Shown: positions 9,337 through 21,200 of the stretch, in pieces | How positions within the stretch are numbered: position 1 is the stretch's first letter | Layout of the letters: every line of letters begins with the position of its first letter | NCBI GenBank assembly: GCA_035048495.1 | Contig: JASUTR010000243.1 | Coordinates: 310,001 to 374,000 of the forward strand | DNA from: Euptelea pleiosperma | Lineage: Eukaryota > Streptophyta > Magnoliopsida > Ranunculales > Eupteleaceae | Direction: 5' to 3' | Length of the DNA stretch: 64,000 nucleotides | Position numbers and translations under genes: made by a program | The notes under the pieces: model-generated | Told to the model about the DNA's origin: nothing | Seen by the model: the letters and a program-made list of their open reading frames with translations, nothing else | Databases searched by the model: none

Positions 9337-10274
9337 TAGAGGTGATAGAGGGGTGTGGTGGACTAACTCTCAGATCGAGTCAGTAAAAGGTTAGGACAGG
9401 TCCAACCGGGCGTCTACTTGAAAAAGCAAGCCCAAGATTTGGCAAAAAGTTGCCAAAAGGAGATACTGGAGTAGTGATTCTAAATGATGCACACCAAGCA
9501 CAGATAATCCTATTCTAAACAATCAGGATATATTTTAGGCATTATCTTGTTAGTTTTGGGGCTAGAGTAGATTATGACAGTGGGCGGACCACTGGTTTAT
9601 CTTGTTAACCGCCGGACTAACTTTGTCGCTCTTAGGTTCTCACCAGGCTACACTCTTCAAAGCGAATCCTTTAGTACTAACTCTAGTTAACAACAAGGCA
9701 ATCCGAAGCCTAGACAGACGTGCGGCACAATGGCTGTCTTAAGTACGTCCCAGACTAACCGGATTGGTCAAGTGTATAAGAAGAGTGTTCCCTCGGGTTA
9801 AGCTAGGGTTGGTGCGTGTTCCTAGTCCACATGCAACTAACCGCCGAATAGTCCAAGATGCCACGTCGAGCTCAGTGTACTTGAGTAGCAGGGACTTATG
9901 GGTGTGTTAGACAACAGGGACCCGCGCTCGTGGTCTTATTTCGATTGGATGTTAAGCGGGTTCGCTTTGTGTGGATTTTTCCTCGAACACCGGGCTAATT
10001 GGCTCTACGTCTTGATTCTTTTTATTATAGATGGAGCCTGGGGATCAATTTCAGCTGGAGTGATGAGGTGGGTGATGAAATCCCACCAGTTTCAATTTGG
10101 AGCTGGGTCTGCTCTCTTAGAGTTGATTGATTAACGGCCACGCCACGCAAGTCGAATAATATGTATGCGAAAGCAAATAGACAAGCGGCAATGATTCACC
10201 CAAATTGCTCTGTATCGCACTCAAGGCGAGGATAGAGACTTACCTCCCGTGGGCCACGCCACGGGGTCGCCTCC

Positions 10275-10346
10275 GTGGGTTAGAGAGGGGTATCCTAATG
10301 GGCTTGGGCCCGACTCCACCTCTTTGAGCTTTTGCTCTCTACCCAC
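10275..10346 (-). other. 72-nt inverted repeat in leader
   Basis: The left arm GTGGGTTAGAGAG (10275-10287) pairs with CTCTCTACCCAC (10335-10346) with one bulged base, closing a 47-nt loop that contains GGGCTTGGGCCC. The length is tRNA-like, but no T-arm consensus is present, so it is not called a tRNA. Confidence 0.5.
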
Positions 10347-10865
10347 ACTGGATCGTGTTCCTGCAGAAAAGTTAGATCACACGGTCCAGGTAGTCGGGAT
10401 TCTATTTGGAAGATCCTTGCCTTTTTAGGGTTCACTAAACGAGCACTGGATTTAGGCAAGTTTTTGAATTAATTTCCAAATTCGAGATGGGTTAAAATTT
10501 AGGAATTCCCAGATTGGAAAATACCTAGATTGGAAAGTTTCCCGAACTGTGGAGATCTTCCAAGAAAGATTTGATTGCGAGATCCCTTATAATTTTGGGA
10601 AATTTCCCAAAATTGAAATTCTGCTAGATTTGGGGCGTTTCCTTTTGCAGACTTTTCCAAATTCGGAAGATTTCTAAAGATAGAAATTCTTCTAAAGAGG
10701 AAACTTCTAAGAGGGGAAACCCTAATTTAGCAAAGTTTCAAGATTTTAGAATCTTTCCAAAAATTGCAAATCCTTGATTGGTGATTTCTAAAAATCTGCA
10801 GAATATGAAACCCTAATTTTTTTGAATTTTGAATTTATTATTTTTTTTGGTATTTTTCACTTAAT

Positions 10866-10888
10866 CTAGGGTTTCTAAAAAACCCTAG
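10866..10888 (-). other. 9-bp perfect hairpin with telo-box arms
   Basis: CTAGGGTTT (10866-10874) and AAACCCTAG (10880-10888) form a perfect 9-bp stem around a 5-base loop, about 230 bases from the PBS in the leader of the element RNA. The arms contain the plant telo-box core AAACCCTA. Confidence 0.55.
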
Positions 10889-11118
10889 AACAAGATCTAG
10901 CAGTTATATGGAAAGCAGTAAAATTCCTAAATTATTACAAATTGCACTCGGCCTTCCGAGGCATTAAAAATAGTAATTTAAAAACTGCTAAAAATCAACA
11001 AAAACAAAAAATAGAAAGTTTCCCGAAAAGGTCGGGCTGGCCAAATTGAGCAGCTTTCCGATTTAGCAACTTTCCAATTCTGTCTTTACGTCCTTTTTCG
11101 CACTCCCGAACACCCGAG

Positions 11119-11132
11119 CGGCAGCGGCGCCA
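11119..11132 (-). other. Primer binding site, tRNA-Asp type
   Basis: The minus strand reads TGGCGCCGCTGCCG, starting two bases after the end of the 5' LTR. Plant tRNA-Asp(GUC) ends in CCCCGGCAACGGCGCCA, whose complement begins TGGCGCCGTTGCCG. The match is 13 of 14, with one T-to-C difference, and similarity falls off beyond it. This site fixes the element on the minus strand. Confidence 0.85.
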
Positions 11133-11134
11133 TT

Positions 11135-12859
11135 TGGTAGTAGGATTTTTCCTCGTCGTTGGTTACGGAAACCCTAACCTCAACAAGATTTGTAATTTTA
11201 TCCGATTTTATCCTGATTATCCTGCAAAATTGACAGATTTGTATAGTGGCTCGTGTCGGATGTCGATCCGCACTCGGGATTAGTCGGATTAGCGCAAATA
11301 AGAACATAAAATGACTGGAAATTTGCAGAAAATGGAACATAATATTATTCAAATCAACTTCATTCATTCGAACATGTCTCTTACAATCAAGTAAAAATAA
11401 CTAAATTATAAAGCTTAAAAAAAAATAAACTAGAGAGAGAAAGAGAGAACTAGATAGAGAAAATAGAGAGAGAATTACCCTAGAGAGAGAGAATGTTAGA
11501 GAGAAAGTGAGAAAAACTAAAAAGAGGTAGAGATAGAAAGTGGAAGGAGAAAGAGATTTAGAGAGAATTAGAGAAGGATAGAGATGCCTAACCTAGAGAG
11601 AGAAAGTAGAAAGAGGAAGAAATGCTTACCATGATTCTTGAAAGGGATTTGAGGGAGAGGTTGCTGGCCTTCGGGGCATGGAGATGGTGGTTCATTGGCT
11701 GGAGAGAGCATGTTGGCTGGCGGCTAGAGATTGGTACGGCGTGCGTCCAGTGGTGCAAGGCTTTCTTCAACCTTGATGTTCGGTGCGACAAAGGTTGGCT
11801 GGCGGTGAAGGAGATGGAGTGCAGCACCGTTTGGAGAGGGAATGGAGAGAGAGAGATAGGGATGGAACGATGGAGCACCTTGTGCTCACCTTGGAGACAG
11901 CAGGTGGTGGCGATCTGGAACAGCAGGTAAGGACGTCCCCTCCTCCTTCTTTCTTTCTTCTCTTTTATTCTTTTTTTCTTTTTTTTTTTTTTTTTGTTGG
12001 TTTGGGCGGAACGGTGTTGTAATGGCACTCCGTTCTTGCTGGTTCGCCCAGCAAGAACAATGGTGGATGGATGGAATGTATGCAGGGAGTATGGGAGAGG
12101 GACGGTGGCTGTGGAGAGAGTTGAAGAGCTCGCCGGAGAAGACGAACCAGTCCGGCGAGCTAGTGTGAAAGGAATTGAAAGTCTGCAACTCCTCTGATGA
12201 TGGAGTTGCAGATGGTGTAGGGATGATGATGGCAGAGCGGTGGAGTCAAAATCGTGGAGGAGAAGCGAAAGAACAGCAACGTGGTTGCTGGTTGGTGGTG
12301 GAGGCCGGAGTTGCAACAGCAACTCCGGTATGAACGTGAAAAGAAGAAGAAGAAAACGCAGCAGAAGACGAAGAGGAAAAAGAAGAAAACGAAGAGGAAG
12401 AAAAGGAAAACGAAGAGGAAGAAGAAGAATATAAGGAGAGGGGGAGGACCCTCACCAGCTCGCTGTGGTGAGGACGATGGTGGCGACGACGACCGCCGGC
12501 CGGAGTTGCAGACCAGCAACTCCGGCAACAGAAAAAGAAAACGAAGAAGAAGAAGAGGAGGAGGAAGAGAAGAAGAAGAAGAAGAAGAAGAAGAAGAAGA
12601 AGAAGAAGAAAGAAAAAGGAAAAAGAAGAAAGAGAAATGGAAGAGAGGAAGAAGGCGCACCCATTCGCCGGAGGAATCCGCCGGAAGAGAGAAGAGGGCC
12701 ACGGGAGGAAGAAAGAAGAGGGAAAGAGGGAGAAAAAGGAAAGGAGAAGAGGGGAGAGGGATTAGGGTTCGAATGAACCCCTATCCTTCTCCTTTTAAAG
12801 CTTCCCTCTTTCCATTAATGGAAATAGGGGATTTTAGAAAATAAAAAAATAAGAAAAAT

Positions 12860-12905
<46 letters not shown>

Positions 12906-13846
12906 TAAAAACCTACTTTTCTATGGGGAATCTCCCCAATTAGTGGACCCCCCATTTAATTAAAATTATTTTTGAAATTCGCGGGGTCCACTAACTAGTC
13001 GGTCAGCGGGTCGATGAAGATGGGCCCGGCTATTGGCCCACATGGACTGATGATGTCCATCGTCTCACAAGATGATGCGACAGACATTCTGATGGCGATC
13101 GGATGGATGGTGACTTGATTGGGACCTAGATTGGTAGATCGACGGATCTAGAGAGATCCAACGGTCCGATTGAAGATCCAACGGTCAGAAAGCTAAGGGA
13201 GATGAGATAGAGCCGAAGGGTAGGAGTTCTGGGGTTAAGTCAGTAGATTCGAGGATCGAGAGATGAAGAGAGAGAGAGAATAAGAAGAGATGAGAGAAAA
13301 AGTATCAAAAAAATAGAAAAAAGCACTGGCGGAGGGTCTGGAACCCTGGTCTTCACTGTGACCATCCTCACGCTTCTCCAGTAGAGTCGACTATCATTCT
13401 TTGCTGACTCATGTGGCTTTAAACGCTTTGGTCCGTCTCTTGGTCATTGGCTCTCCTGCTCTCTTCGTTATTTGGGCCGGCTTTTTGGTCCTCTGATTCA
13501 GCCCATATTTGGCCCATATCTTCTAGTCATAGCATGTGGGCTCTTTAAGCTTTGATAATGGGCTCTCATGATCGATTTGGGCCCACAAGTCTCGAGAATC
13601 GTCCCATCGGGGTTTCCTGCGACAGAAGAAGCGCGTAATGAGACTTTATCAGAATGGCTTAATATCTAGACTTCCGAGAATGTGTTTAATGCATGCAAAT
13701 ATACCATTTCGTCCAGAAAAGTGTGTTCTACGCAATAGAAGAGACTCTTACGTAGAAAAGTAGATAAATAGAGTATTTTAACGTGGGAGAATGCAATAAC
13801 GTTAACAGGATAATTGCTTAAAATAAGCACTTTTGAGCGAATATCA
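11135..13846 (-). repeat. 5' LTR (element orientation)
   Basis: On the minus strand it starts TGATATTCGC at 13846 and ends CTACCA at 11135, two bases before the PBS. It is 10 bp longer than the other LTR: 9 bp come from the diverged U5 end (11135-11244) and 1 bp from the T tract (41 against 40). Being next to the PBS, this copy should drive transcription of the element towards lower coordinates. Open frames of 60-244 codons inside both LTRs come from low-complexity purine/pyrimidine tracts and are not treated as genes. Confidence 0.9.
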
Positions 13847-16800
13847 AATAGTAATGGAAGAGTTTGAGTAAAATTATGAGGTCCGGTTGCGACAAAGTCA
13901 CAAGGTATAGGCTTCGGAATGTAACACACAAACTGAGTCCAATTTGAGACGTTGACGCACGGATGGAGCTAACTTGTTTCTACTGTCACGAATCTTGTTC
14001 CAAGAATTCAAATGTTTGAAAACAATAGTAATGGAATAGTTTGAGTCCAATTACAAGGTCCGATTACTAAAAAGACATAAGTTATAGGCTTCGGAATGTA
14101 ACATACAAATTGAGTCCAATTTGAGCCGTTGACGCACGGATAGAGCTAACTTGTTTCGACTGTCCCGAATCTTGTTCCAACACTTCAAATGTGTTGAAAC
14201 AATTGTGATGGAAGAGTTTGATTCCAATTACGATTTTCGGTTGCGAAAAAGTCACAAGTTATAGGCTTCGGAATGTAACACACAAACTGAGTCTAATTTG
14301 AGACGTTGACGCACGGATGGAGCTAACTTGTTTCTACTGTCAAGAATCTTGTTCCAACAATTCAAATTTGTCAAAACAATTGTAATGGAAGAGTTTGAGT
14401 CCAATTAAAAAGTCCGATTGCTAAAAAGCCATAAGTTATAGGCTTCGGAATGTAACACACAAACTGAGTCCGATTAAAAACATTGATGCACGGATGGAGC
14501 TAACTTGTTTCGACTGTCCCGAATCTTGTTCCAACACTTCAAATGTGTTGAAACAATTGTAATGGAAGAGTTTGAGTCCAATTAGGAGTTCCGATTTCGA
14601 AAAAGTCGCAAGTTATAGGCTTCGGAATGTAACAAACAAACTGAGTCCAATTATAGACATTGAGGCACGGATGGAGCTAACTTGTTTCGACGGTCCCAAA
14701 TCTTGTTCCAACACTTCAAATTTGTTGAAACAATAGTAATGGAAGAGTTTGAGTACAATTACGAGGTCTGGTTGCGAAAAAGTCACAAGTTATAGGCTTC
14801 AGAATGTGAGACACAAACTGAGTCTAATTTGAGATGCTGACGCACGGATGGAGCTAACTTGTTTCTACTGTCACGAATCTTGTTCCAACAATTCGAATTT
14901 GTTAAAACAATAGTAATGGAAGAGTTTGAGTTCAATTACCAGGTCCGATTGCTAAAAAGCCATAAGTTATAGGCTTCGAAATGTAACATACAAACTGAGT
15001 CCAATTTACGACGCTGACGCACGGATGGAGCTAACTTGTTTCGACTGTCCCGAATCTTGTTCCAACACTTCAAATGTGTTGAAACGACAGTAATGGAAGA
15101 GTTTGAGTAAAATTAAGAGGTCCGATTGTGACAAAGTCACAAGTTATAGGCTTCGGAATGTAACACACAAACTGAGTCCAATTTGAGACGTTGACGCACG
15201 GATGGAGCTAACTTTTTTCTACTGTCCCGAATCTTATTCCAACACTACAAATCTGTTGAAACAATAGTAATGGAAGAGTTCGAGTCTAATTACGAGATCC
15301 GATTGCGAAAAAGTCACAAATTATAGGCTTAGGAATGTAACACACAAACTGAGTCCAATTTGAGATGTTGACGCACGGATGGAGCTAACTTGTTTCGACT
15401 ATCCCAAATCTTGTTCCAACACTTCAAATCTGTTGAATCAATAGTAATGGAAGAGTTTGAGTCAAATTATGAGGTCCGATTGCGAAAAAGTCACAAGTTA
15501 TAGGCTTCGGAATGTATCACACAAACTAAGTCCAATTTGAGACCTTGACGAACGGATGGAGCTAACTTGTTTCGACTGTTATGAATCTTGTTCCAACACT
15601 TCAAATGTGTTGAAACAATAGTAATGGAAGAGTTTGAGTTCAATTACGAGGTCCGGTTGTGAAAAAGTCACAAGTTATATGCTTCGGTATGTAACACACA
15701 AACTGAGTCCAATTAAAGACATTGACGCATGGATGGAGCTAACTTGTTTCGACTGTCCCGAATCTTCTTCCAACACTTCAAATGTGTTGAAACAATAGTA
15801 GTGGAAGAATTCGAGTCTAATTACGAGGTCCGGTTGCGAAAAAGTCACAAGTTATAGCCTTCGGAATGTAACACACAAACTGAGTCCAATTTGAGTCGTT
15901 GACGCACGGATGGAGCTAACTTGTTTCTACTGTCACGAATCTTGTTCCAACATTCAAATGTCTTAAAACAATAGTAATGTAATAGTTTGAGTCCAATTAC
16001 GAGGTCCGATTGCTAAAAAGCCATAAGTTATAGTCTTCTGAATGTAACATACAAACCGAGTCCAATTTGAGACGTTGACGCATGGATGGAGCTAACTTGT
16101 TTCTACTGTCACGAATCTTGTTCCAACAATTCAAATTTGTTAAAACAATAGTAATGGAAGAGTTTGAGTCCAATTACAAGGTCCGATTGCTAAAAAGCCA
16201 TAAGTTATAGGCTTCGGAATGTAACACACAAACTGAGTCCAATTTGAGACGTTGACGCACGGATGGAGCTAACTTGTTTCTACTATCACGACTCTTGTTC
16301 CAATAATTCAAATTTTTAAAACATTAGTAATGGAAGAGTTTGAGTCCAATTACAAGGTCCGATTGCTAAAAAGCCATAGGTTATATGCTTCGGAATGCAA
16401 CATACAACCTGAGTCCAATTTGAGACGTTGACGCACGGATGGAGCTAACTTGATTCGACTGTCCCAAATCTTGTTCCAACACTTCAAATGTGTTGAAACA
16501 ATAGTAGTGGAAGAATTGGAGTCTAATTACGAGGTCCGGTTGCGAAAAAGTCACAAGTTATAGGCTTCGGAATGTAACTCACAAACTGAGTCCAATTTCA
16601 GACGATGACGAACGGATGGACCTAACTTGTTTCGACTGTCATGAATCTTGTTCCAACACTTCAGAAGTGTTCAAACAATAGTAATGGAAGAGTTTGAGTA
16701 AAATTACAAGTTCAGGTTGCGACAAAGTCACAAGTTATAGGCTTCGGAATGTAACACTCAAACTGAGTCCAATTTGAGACGTTGATGCACGGATGGAGCT

Positions 16801-18240
16801 AACTTGTTTCTACTGTCACGAATCTTGTTCCAACAATTCAAATTTGTTAAAACAATAGTAATGGAAGAGTTTGAGTCCAATTACAAGGTCCGATTGCTAA
16901 AAAGCCATAAGTTATAGGCTTCGAAATGTAACACACAAACTGAGTCCAATTAAAGACATTGACGCACGGATGGAGCTAACTTCTTTCGCCTGTCCCGAAT
17001 CTTGTTCCAACACTTCAAATGTGTTGAAACAATAGTAATGGAGGAGTTTGAGTTAAATTATGAGGTTCGGTTGCGACAAAGTCACAAGTTATAGGCTTCG
17101 GAATGTAACACACTAACTGAGTCCAATTTGAGACGTTGACGCACGGATCGAGGTAACTTGTTTCGACTATACCGAATCTTGGTCCAACACTTCAGATGTG
17201 TTGAAACAATAGTAATGGAAGAGTTTAAGTAAAATTACGATGTCCGGTTGCGACAAAGTCACAAGTTATATGCTTTGGAATATAACACACAAACTGAGTC
17301 CAATTTCAGACGTTGACGTACGGATGGAGCTAACTTTGTTCGACTGTGATGAATCTTGTTCCAACACTTCAAAAGTGTTGAAATATTAGTAATGGAAGAG
17401 TTTGAGTCTAATTACGAGATCCGATTTCGAAAAAGTCACAAATTATAGGCTTAGGAATGTAAAACACAAACTGAGTCCAATTTCAGATGTTGACGCACGG
17501 ATGGAGCTAACTTGTTTCGACTGTCCCAAATCTTGTTCCAACACTTCAAATCTGTTGAATCAATAGTAATAGAAGAGTTTGAGTCAAATTATGAGGTCCG
17601 ATTGCGAAAAAGTCACAAGTTATAGGCTTCGGAATGTATCACACAAACTAAGTCCAATTTGTGACGTTGACGAACGGATGGAGCTAACTTGTTTCGACTG
17701 TCACGAAACTTGTTCCAACACTTCAAATGTGTTGAAACAATAGTAATGGAAGAGTTTGAGTTCAATTACGAGGTCCGGTTGCGAAAAAGTCACAAGTTAT
17801 AGGCTTCGGAATGTAACACACAAACTGAGTCCAATTAAAGACATGGACGCACGGACGGAGCTAACTTGTTTCGACTATCCCGAATCTTGTTCCAACACTT
17901 CAAATGTGTTGAAACAGTAGTAATGGAAGAATTCGAGTCGAATTACGAGGTCCGATTGGGAAAAAGTCACAAGTTATAGGCTTCGGAACGTAACTCACTA
18001 ACTGAGTCCAATTTGAGACGTTGACGCACGGATGGAGCTAACTTGTTTCGACTGTCCCAAATCTTGTTCCAACACTTCAAATCTGTTGAAACAATAGTAA
18101 TGGAAGAGTTTGAGTCCAATTACAAGGTCTGGTTGCGAAGAAGTCACAAGTTATAGGCTTCAGAATGTGAGACACAAACTGAGTCCAATTTGAGACGTTG
18201 ACGCACGGATGGAGCTAACTTGTTTCGACTGTCACGAATC

Positions 18241-21200
18241 TTGATCCAACACTTCAAATCTGTTGAAACAATAGTAATGGAATAGTTGGAGTCCAATTAC
18301 GAGGTCTGATTGCAAAAAAGTCAAAAGTTATAGGCTTTGAAATGTAACTCACAAACTGAGTCCAATTAAAGACATTGACGCATGGATGGAGGTAACTTGT
18401 TTCGACTGTCCCGAATCTTGTTCCAACACTTCAAATGTGTTGAAACAATAGTAGTGGAAGAATTCGAGTCTAATTACGAGGTCCGGTTGCGAAAAAGTCA
18501 CAAGTTATAGGCTTCGGAATGTAACTCACAAACTGAGTCCAATTTCAGACGATGACGAACGGATGGAGCTAACTTTGTTCGACTGTCACGAATCTTGTTC
18601 CAACAATTCAAATGTCATAAAACAATAGTAATGTAATAGTTTGAGTCCAATTACGAGGTCCGATTGCTAAAAAGCCATAAGTTATAGTCTTCTGAATGTA
18701 ACATACAAACTGAGACCAATTTGAGACGTTGACGCATGGATGGAGCTAACTTGTTTCTACTGTCACGAATCTTGTTCCAACAATTCAAATTTGTTAAAAC
18801 AATAGTAATGGAAGAGTTTGAGTTCAATTACGAGGTTCGGTTGCGACAAAGTCACAAGTTATAGGCTTCGGAATGTAACACACTGACTGAGTCCAATTTG
18901 AGACGTTGACGCACGGATGGAGGTAACTTGTTTCAACTATACCGAATCTTGGTCCAACACTTCAGATGTGTTGAAACAATAGTAATGGAATAGTTTAAGT
19001 AAAATTACGAGGTCCGGTTGCGACAAAGTCACAAGTTATATGCTTTGGAATGTAACACACAAACTGAGTCCAATTTCAGACGTTGACGTACGGATGGAGC
19101 TAACTTTGTTCGACTGTCACGAATCTTGTTCCAACAATTCAAATGTCTTAAAACAATAGCAATGTAATAGTTTGAGTCCAATTACGAGGTCCGATTGCTA
19201 AAAAGCCATAAGTTATAGTCTTCTGAATGTAACATACAAACTGAGACCAATTTGAGACGTTGACGCATGGATGGAGCTAACTTGTTTCTACTGTCACGAA
19301 TCTTGTTCCAACAATTCAAATTTGTTAAAACAATAGTAATGGAAGAGTTTGAGTTCAATTACGAGGTCCGGTTGCGAAAAAGTCACAAGTTATAGGCTTC
19401 GGAATGTAACACACAAACTGAGTCCAATTTCAGACGTTGACGTACGGATGGAGCTAACTTTGTTCGACTGTCACGAATCTTGTTCCAACAATTCAAATGT
19501 CATAAAACAATAGTAATGTAATAGTTTGAGTCCAATTACGAGGTCCGATTGCTAAAAAGCCATAAGTTATAGTCTTCTGAATGTAACATACAAACTGAGA
19601 CCAATTTGAGACGTTGACGCATGGATGGAGCTAACTTGTTTCTACTGTCACGAATCTTGTTCCAACAATTCAAATTTGTTAAAACAATAGTAATGGAAGA
19701 GTTTGAGTCCAATTACAAGGTCCGATTCCTGAAAAGCCATAAGTTATAGGCTTCGGAATGTAACACACAAACTGAGTCCAATTTGAGACGTTGACGCACG
19801 GATAGAGCTAACTTGTTTCTACTGTTACGAATCTTGTTCCAATAATTCAAATTTGTTAAAACATTAGTAATGGAAGAGTTTGAGTCCAATTACAAGGTCC
19901 GATTGCTAAAAATCCATAAGTTATATGCTTCAGAATGCAACATACAAACTGAGTTCAATTTGAGACGTTGACGCACGGATGGAGTTAACTTGTTTCGACT
20001 GTCCCAAATCTTGTTCCAACACTTCAAATCTGTTGAAACAATAGTAATGGAAGAGTTTGAGTCCAATTACAAGGTCTGGTTGCGAAGAAGTCACAAGTTA
20101 TAGGCTTCAGAATGTGAGACACAAACTGAGTCCAATTTGAGACGTTGACGCACGGATGGAGCTAACTTGTTTCGACTGTCACGAATCTTGATCGAACACT
20201 TCAAATCTGTTGAAACAATAGTAATGGAATAGTTGGAGTCCAATTACGAGGTCTGATTGCGAAAAAGTCAAAAGTTATAGGCTTTGAAATGTAACTCACA
20301 AACTGAGTCCAATTAAAGACATTGACGCATGGATGGAGCTAACTTGTTTCGACTGTCCCGAATCTTGTTCCAACACTTCAAATGTGTTGAAACAATAGTA
20401 GTGGAAGAATTCGAGTCTAATTACGAGGTCCGGTTACGAAAAAGTCACAAGTTATAGGCTTCGGAATGTAACTCACAAACTGAGTCCAATTTCAGACGAT
20501 GACGAACGGATGGAACTAACTTGTTTTGACTGTCATGAATCTTGTTCCAACACTTCAAAAGTGTTCAAACAATAGTAATGGAAGAGTTTGAGTAAAATTA
20601 CAAGGTCCGGTTGCGACAAAGTCACAAGTTATAGGCTTCGGAATGTAACACTCAAACTGAGTCCAATTTGAGACGTTGATGCACGGATGGAGATAACTTT
20701 TTCTACTGTCACGAATCTTGTTCCAACAATTCAAATTTGTTAAAACAATAGTAATGGATGAGTTTGAGTCCAATTACAAGGTCCGATTGCTAAAAAGCCA
20801 TAAGTTATAGGCTTCGGAATGTAACACACAAACTGAGTCCAATTAAAGACATTGACGCACGGATGGAGCTAACTTCTTTCGCCTGTCCCGAATCTTGTTC
20901 CAACACTTCAAATGTGTTGAAACAATAGTAATGGAAGAGTTTGAGTTAAATTATGAGGTTCGGTTGCGACAAAGTCACAAGTTATAGGCTTCGGAATATA
21001 ACACACTAACTGAGTCCAATTTGAGACGTTGACGCACGGATGGAGGTAACTTGTTTCGACTATACCGAATCTTGGTCCAACACTTCAGATGTGTTGAAAC
21101 AATAGTAATGGAAGAGTTTAAGTAAAATTATGAGGTCCGGTTGCGACAAAGTCACAAGTTATATGCTTTGGAATGTAACACACAAACTGAGTCCAATTTC

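Larger units (their letters stand above)
9337..11118 (-). other. Element leader between PBS and ORF
   Basis: About 1.8 kb without a convincing ORF. The 78-codon plus-strand frame at 9898-10134 runs against the element and is probably chance. The part nearest the PBS (10440-11100) is AT-rich and repeats the motif AAACCCTA (telo-box-like) at about 10725, 10807 and 10881. Two inverted repeats, at 10275-10346 and 10866-10888, could fold in the RNA. Packaging or dimerisation signals would be expected here, but that is inference. Confidence 0.5.
2893..13846 (-). mobile_element. Non-autonomous LTR retroelement (LARD/TR-GAG-like), minus strand
   Basis: This is an 11-kb element with about 2.7-kb direct LTRs (2893-5594 and 11135-13846) around a 5.54-kb interior. 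Orientation is set by a PBS complementary to the 3' end of plant tRNA-Asp, two bases inside the right LTR on the minus strand. The interior has one ORF (7570-9336) and no recognisable protease, reverse transcriptase, RNase H or integrase, so it must rely on proteins from a partner. tRNA-Asp priming is common in plant Ty3/gypsy elements such as Athila-type ones (from memory), but no polymerase is present to confirm the lineage. The LTR bodies are essentially identical, which implies recent activity. It sits inside a satellite monomer: the left flank ends in aaatgtg and the right flank starts aatagtaatgg, while uninterrupted monomers read aaatgtgttgaaacaatag. About 7 bp of target are therefore missing and there is no clear duplication. 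Confidence 0.88.

Noticed and set aside
9898..10134. 78-codon plus-strand frame with hydrophobic stretches
   Set aside because: It runs against the element, in its leader, with no homology I recognise; the length is compatible with chance.
10275..10346. tRNA gene
   Set aside because: The length and closing stem fit, but there is no T-arm consensus and no plausible anticodon arm.
13666..13929. 87-codon minus-strand frame across the LTR/satellite boundary
   Set aside because: It joins unrelated LTR and satellite sequence; the frame is accidental.
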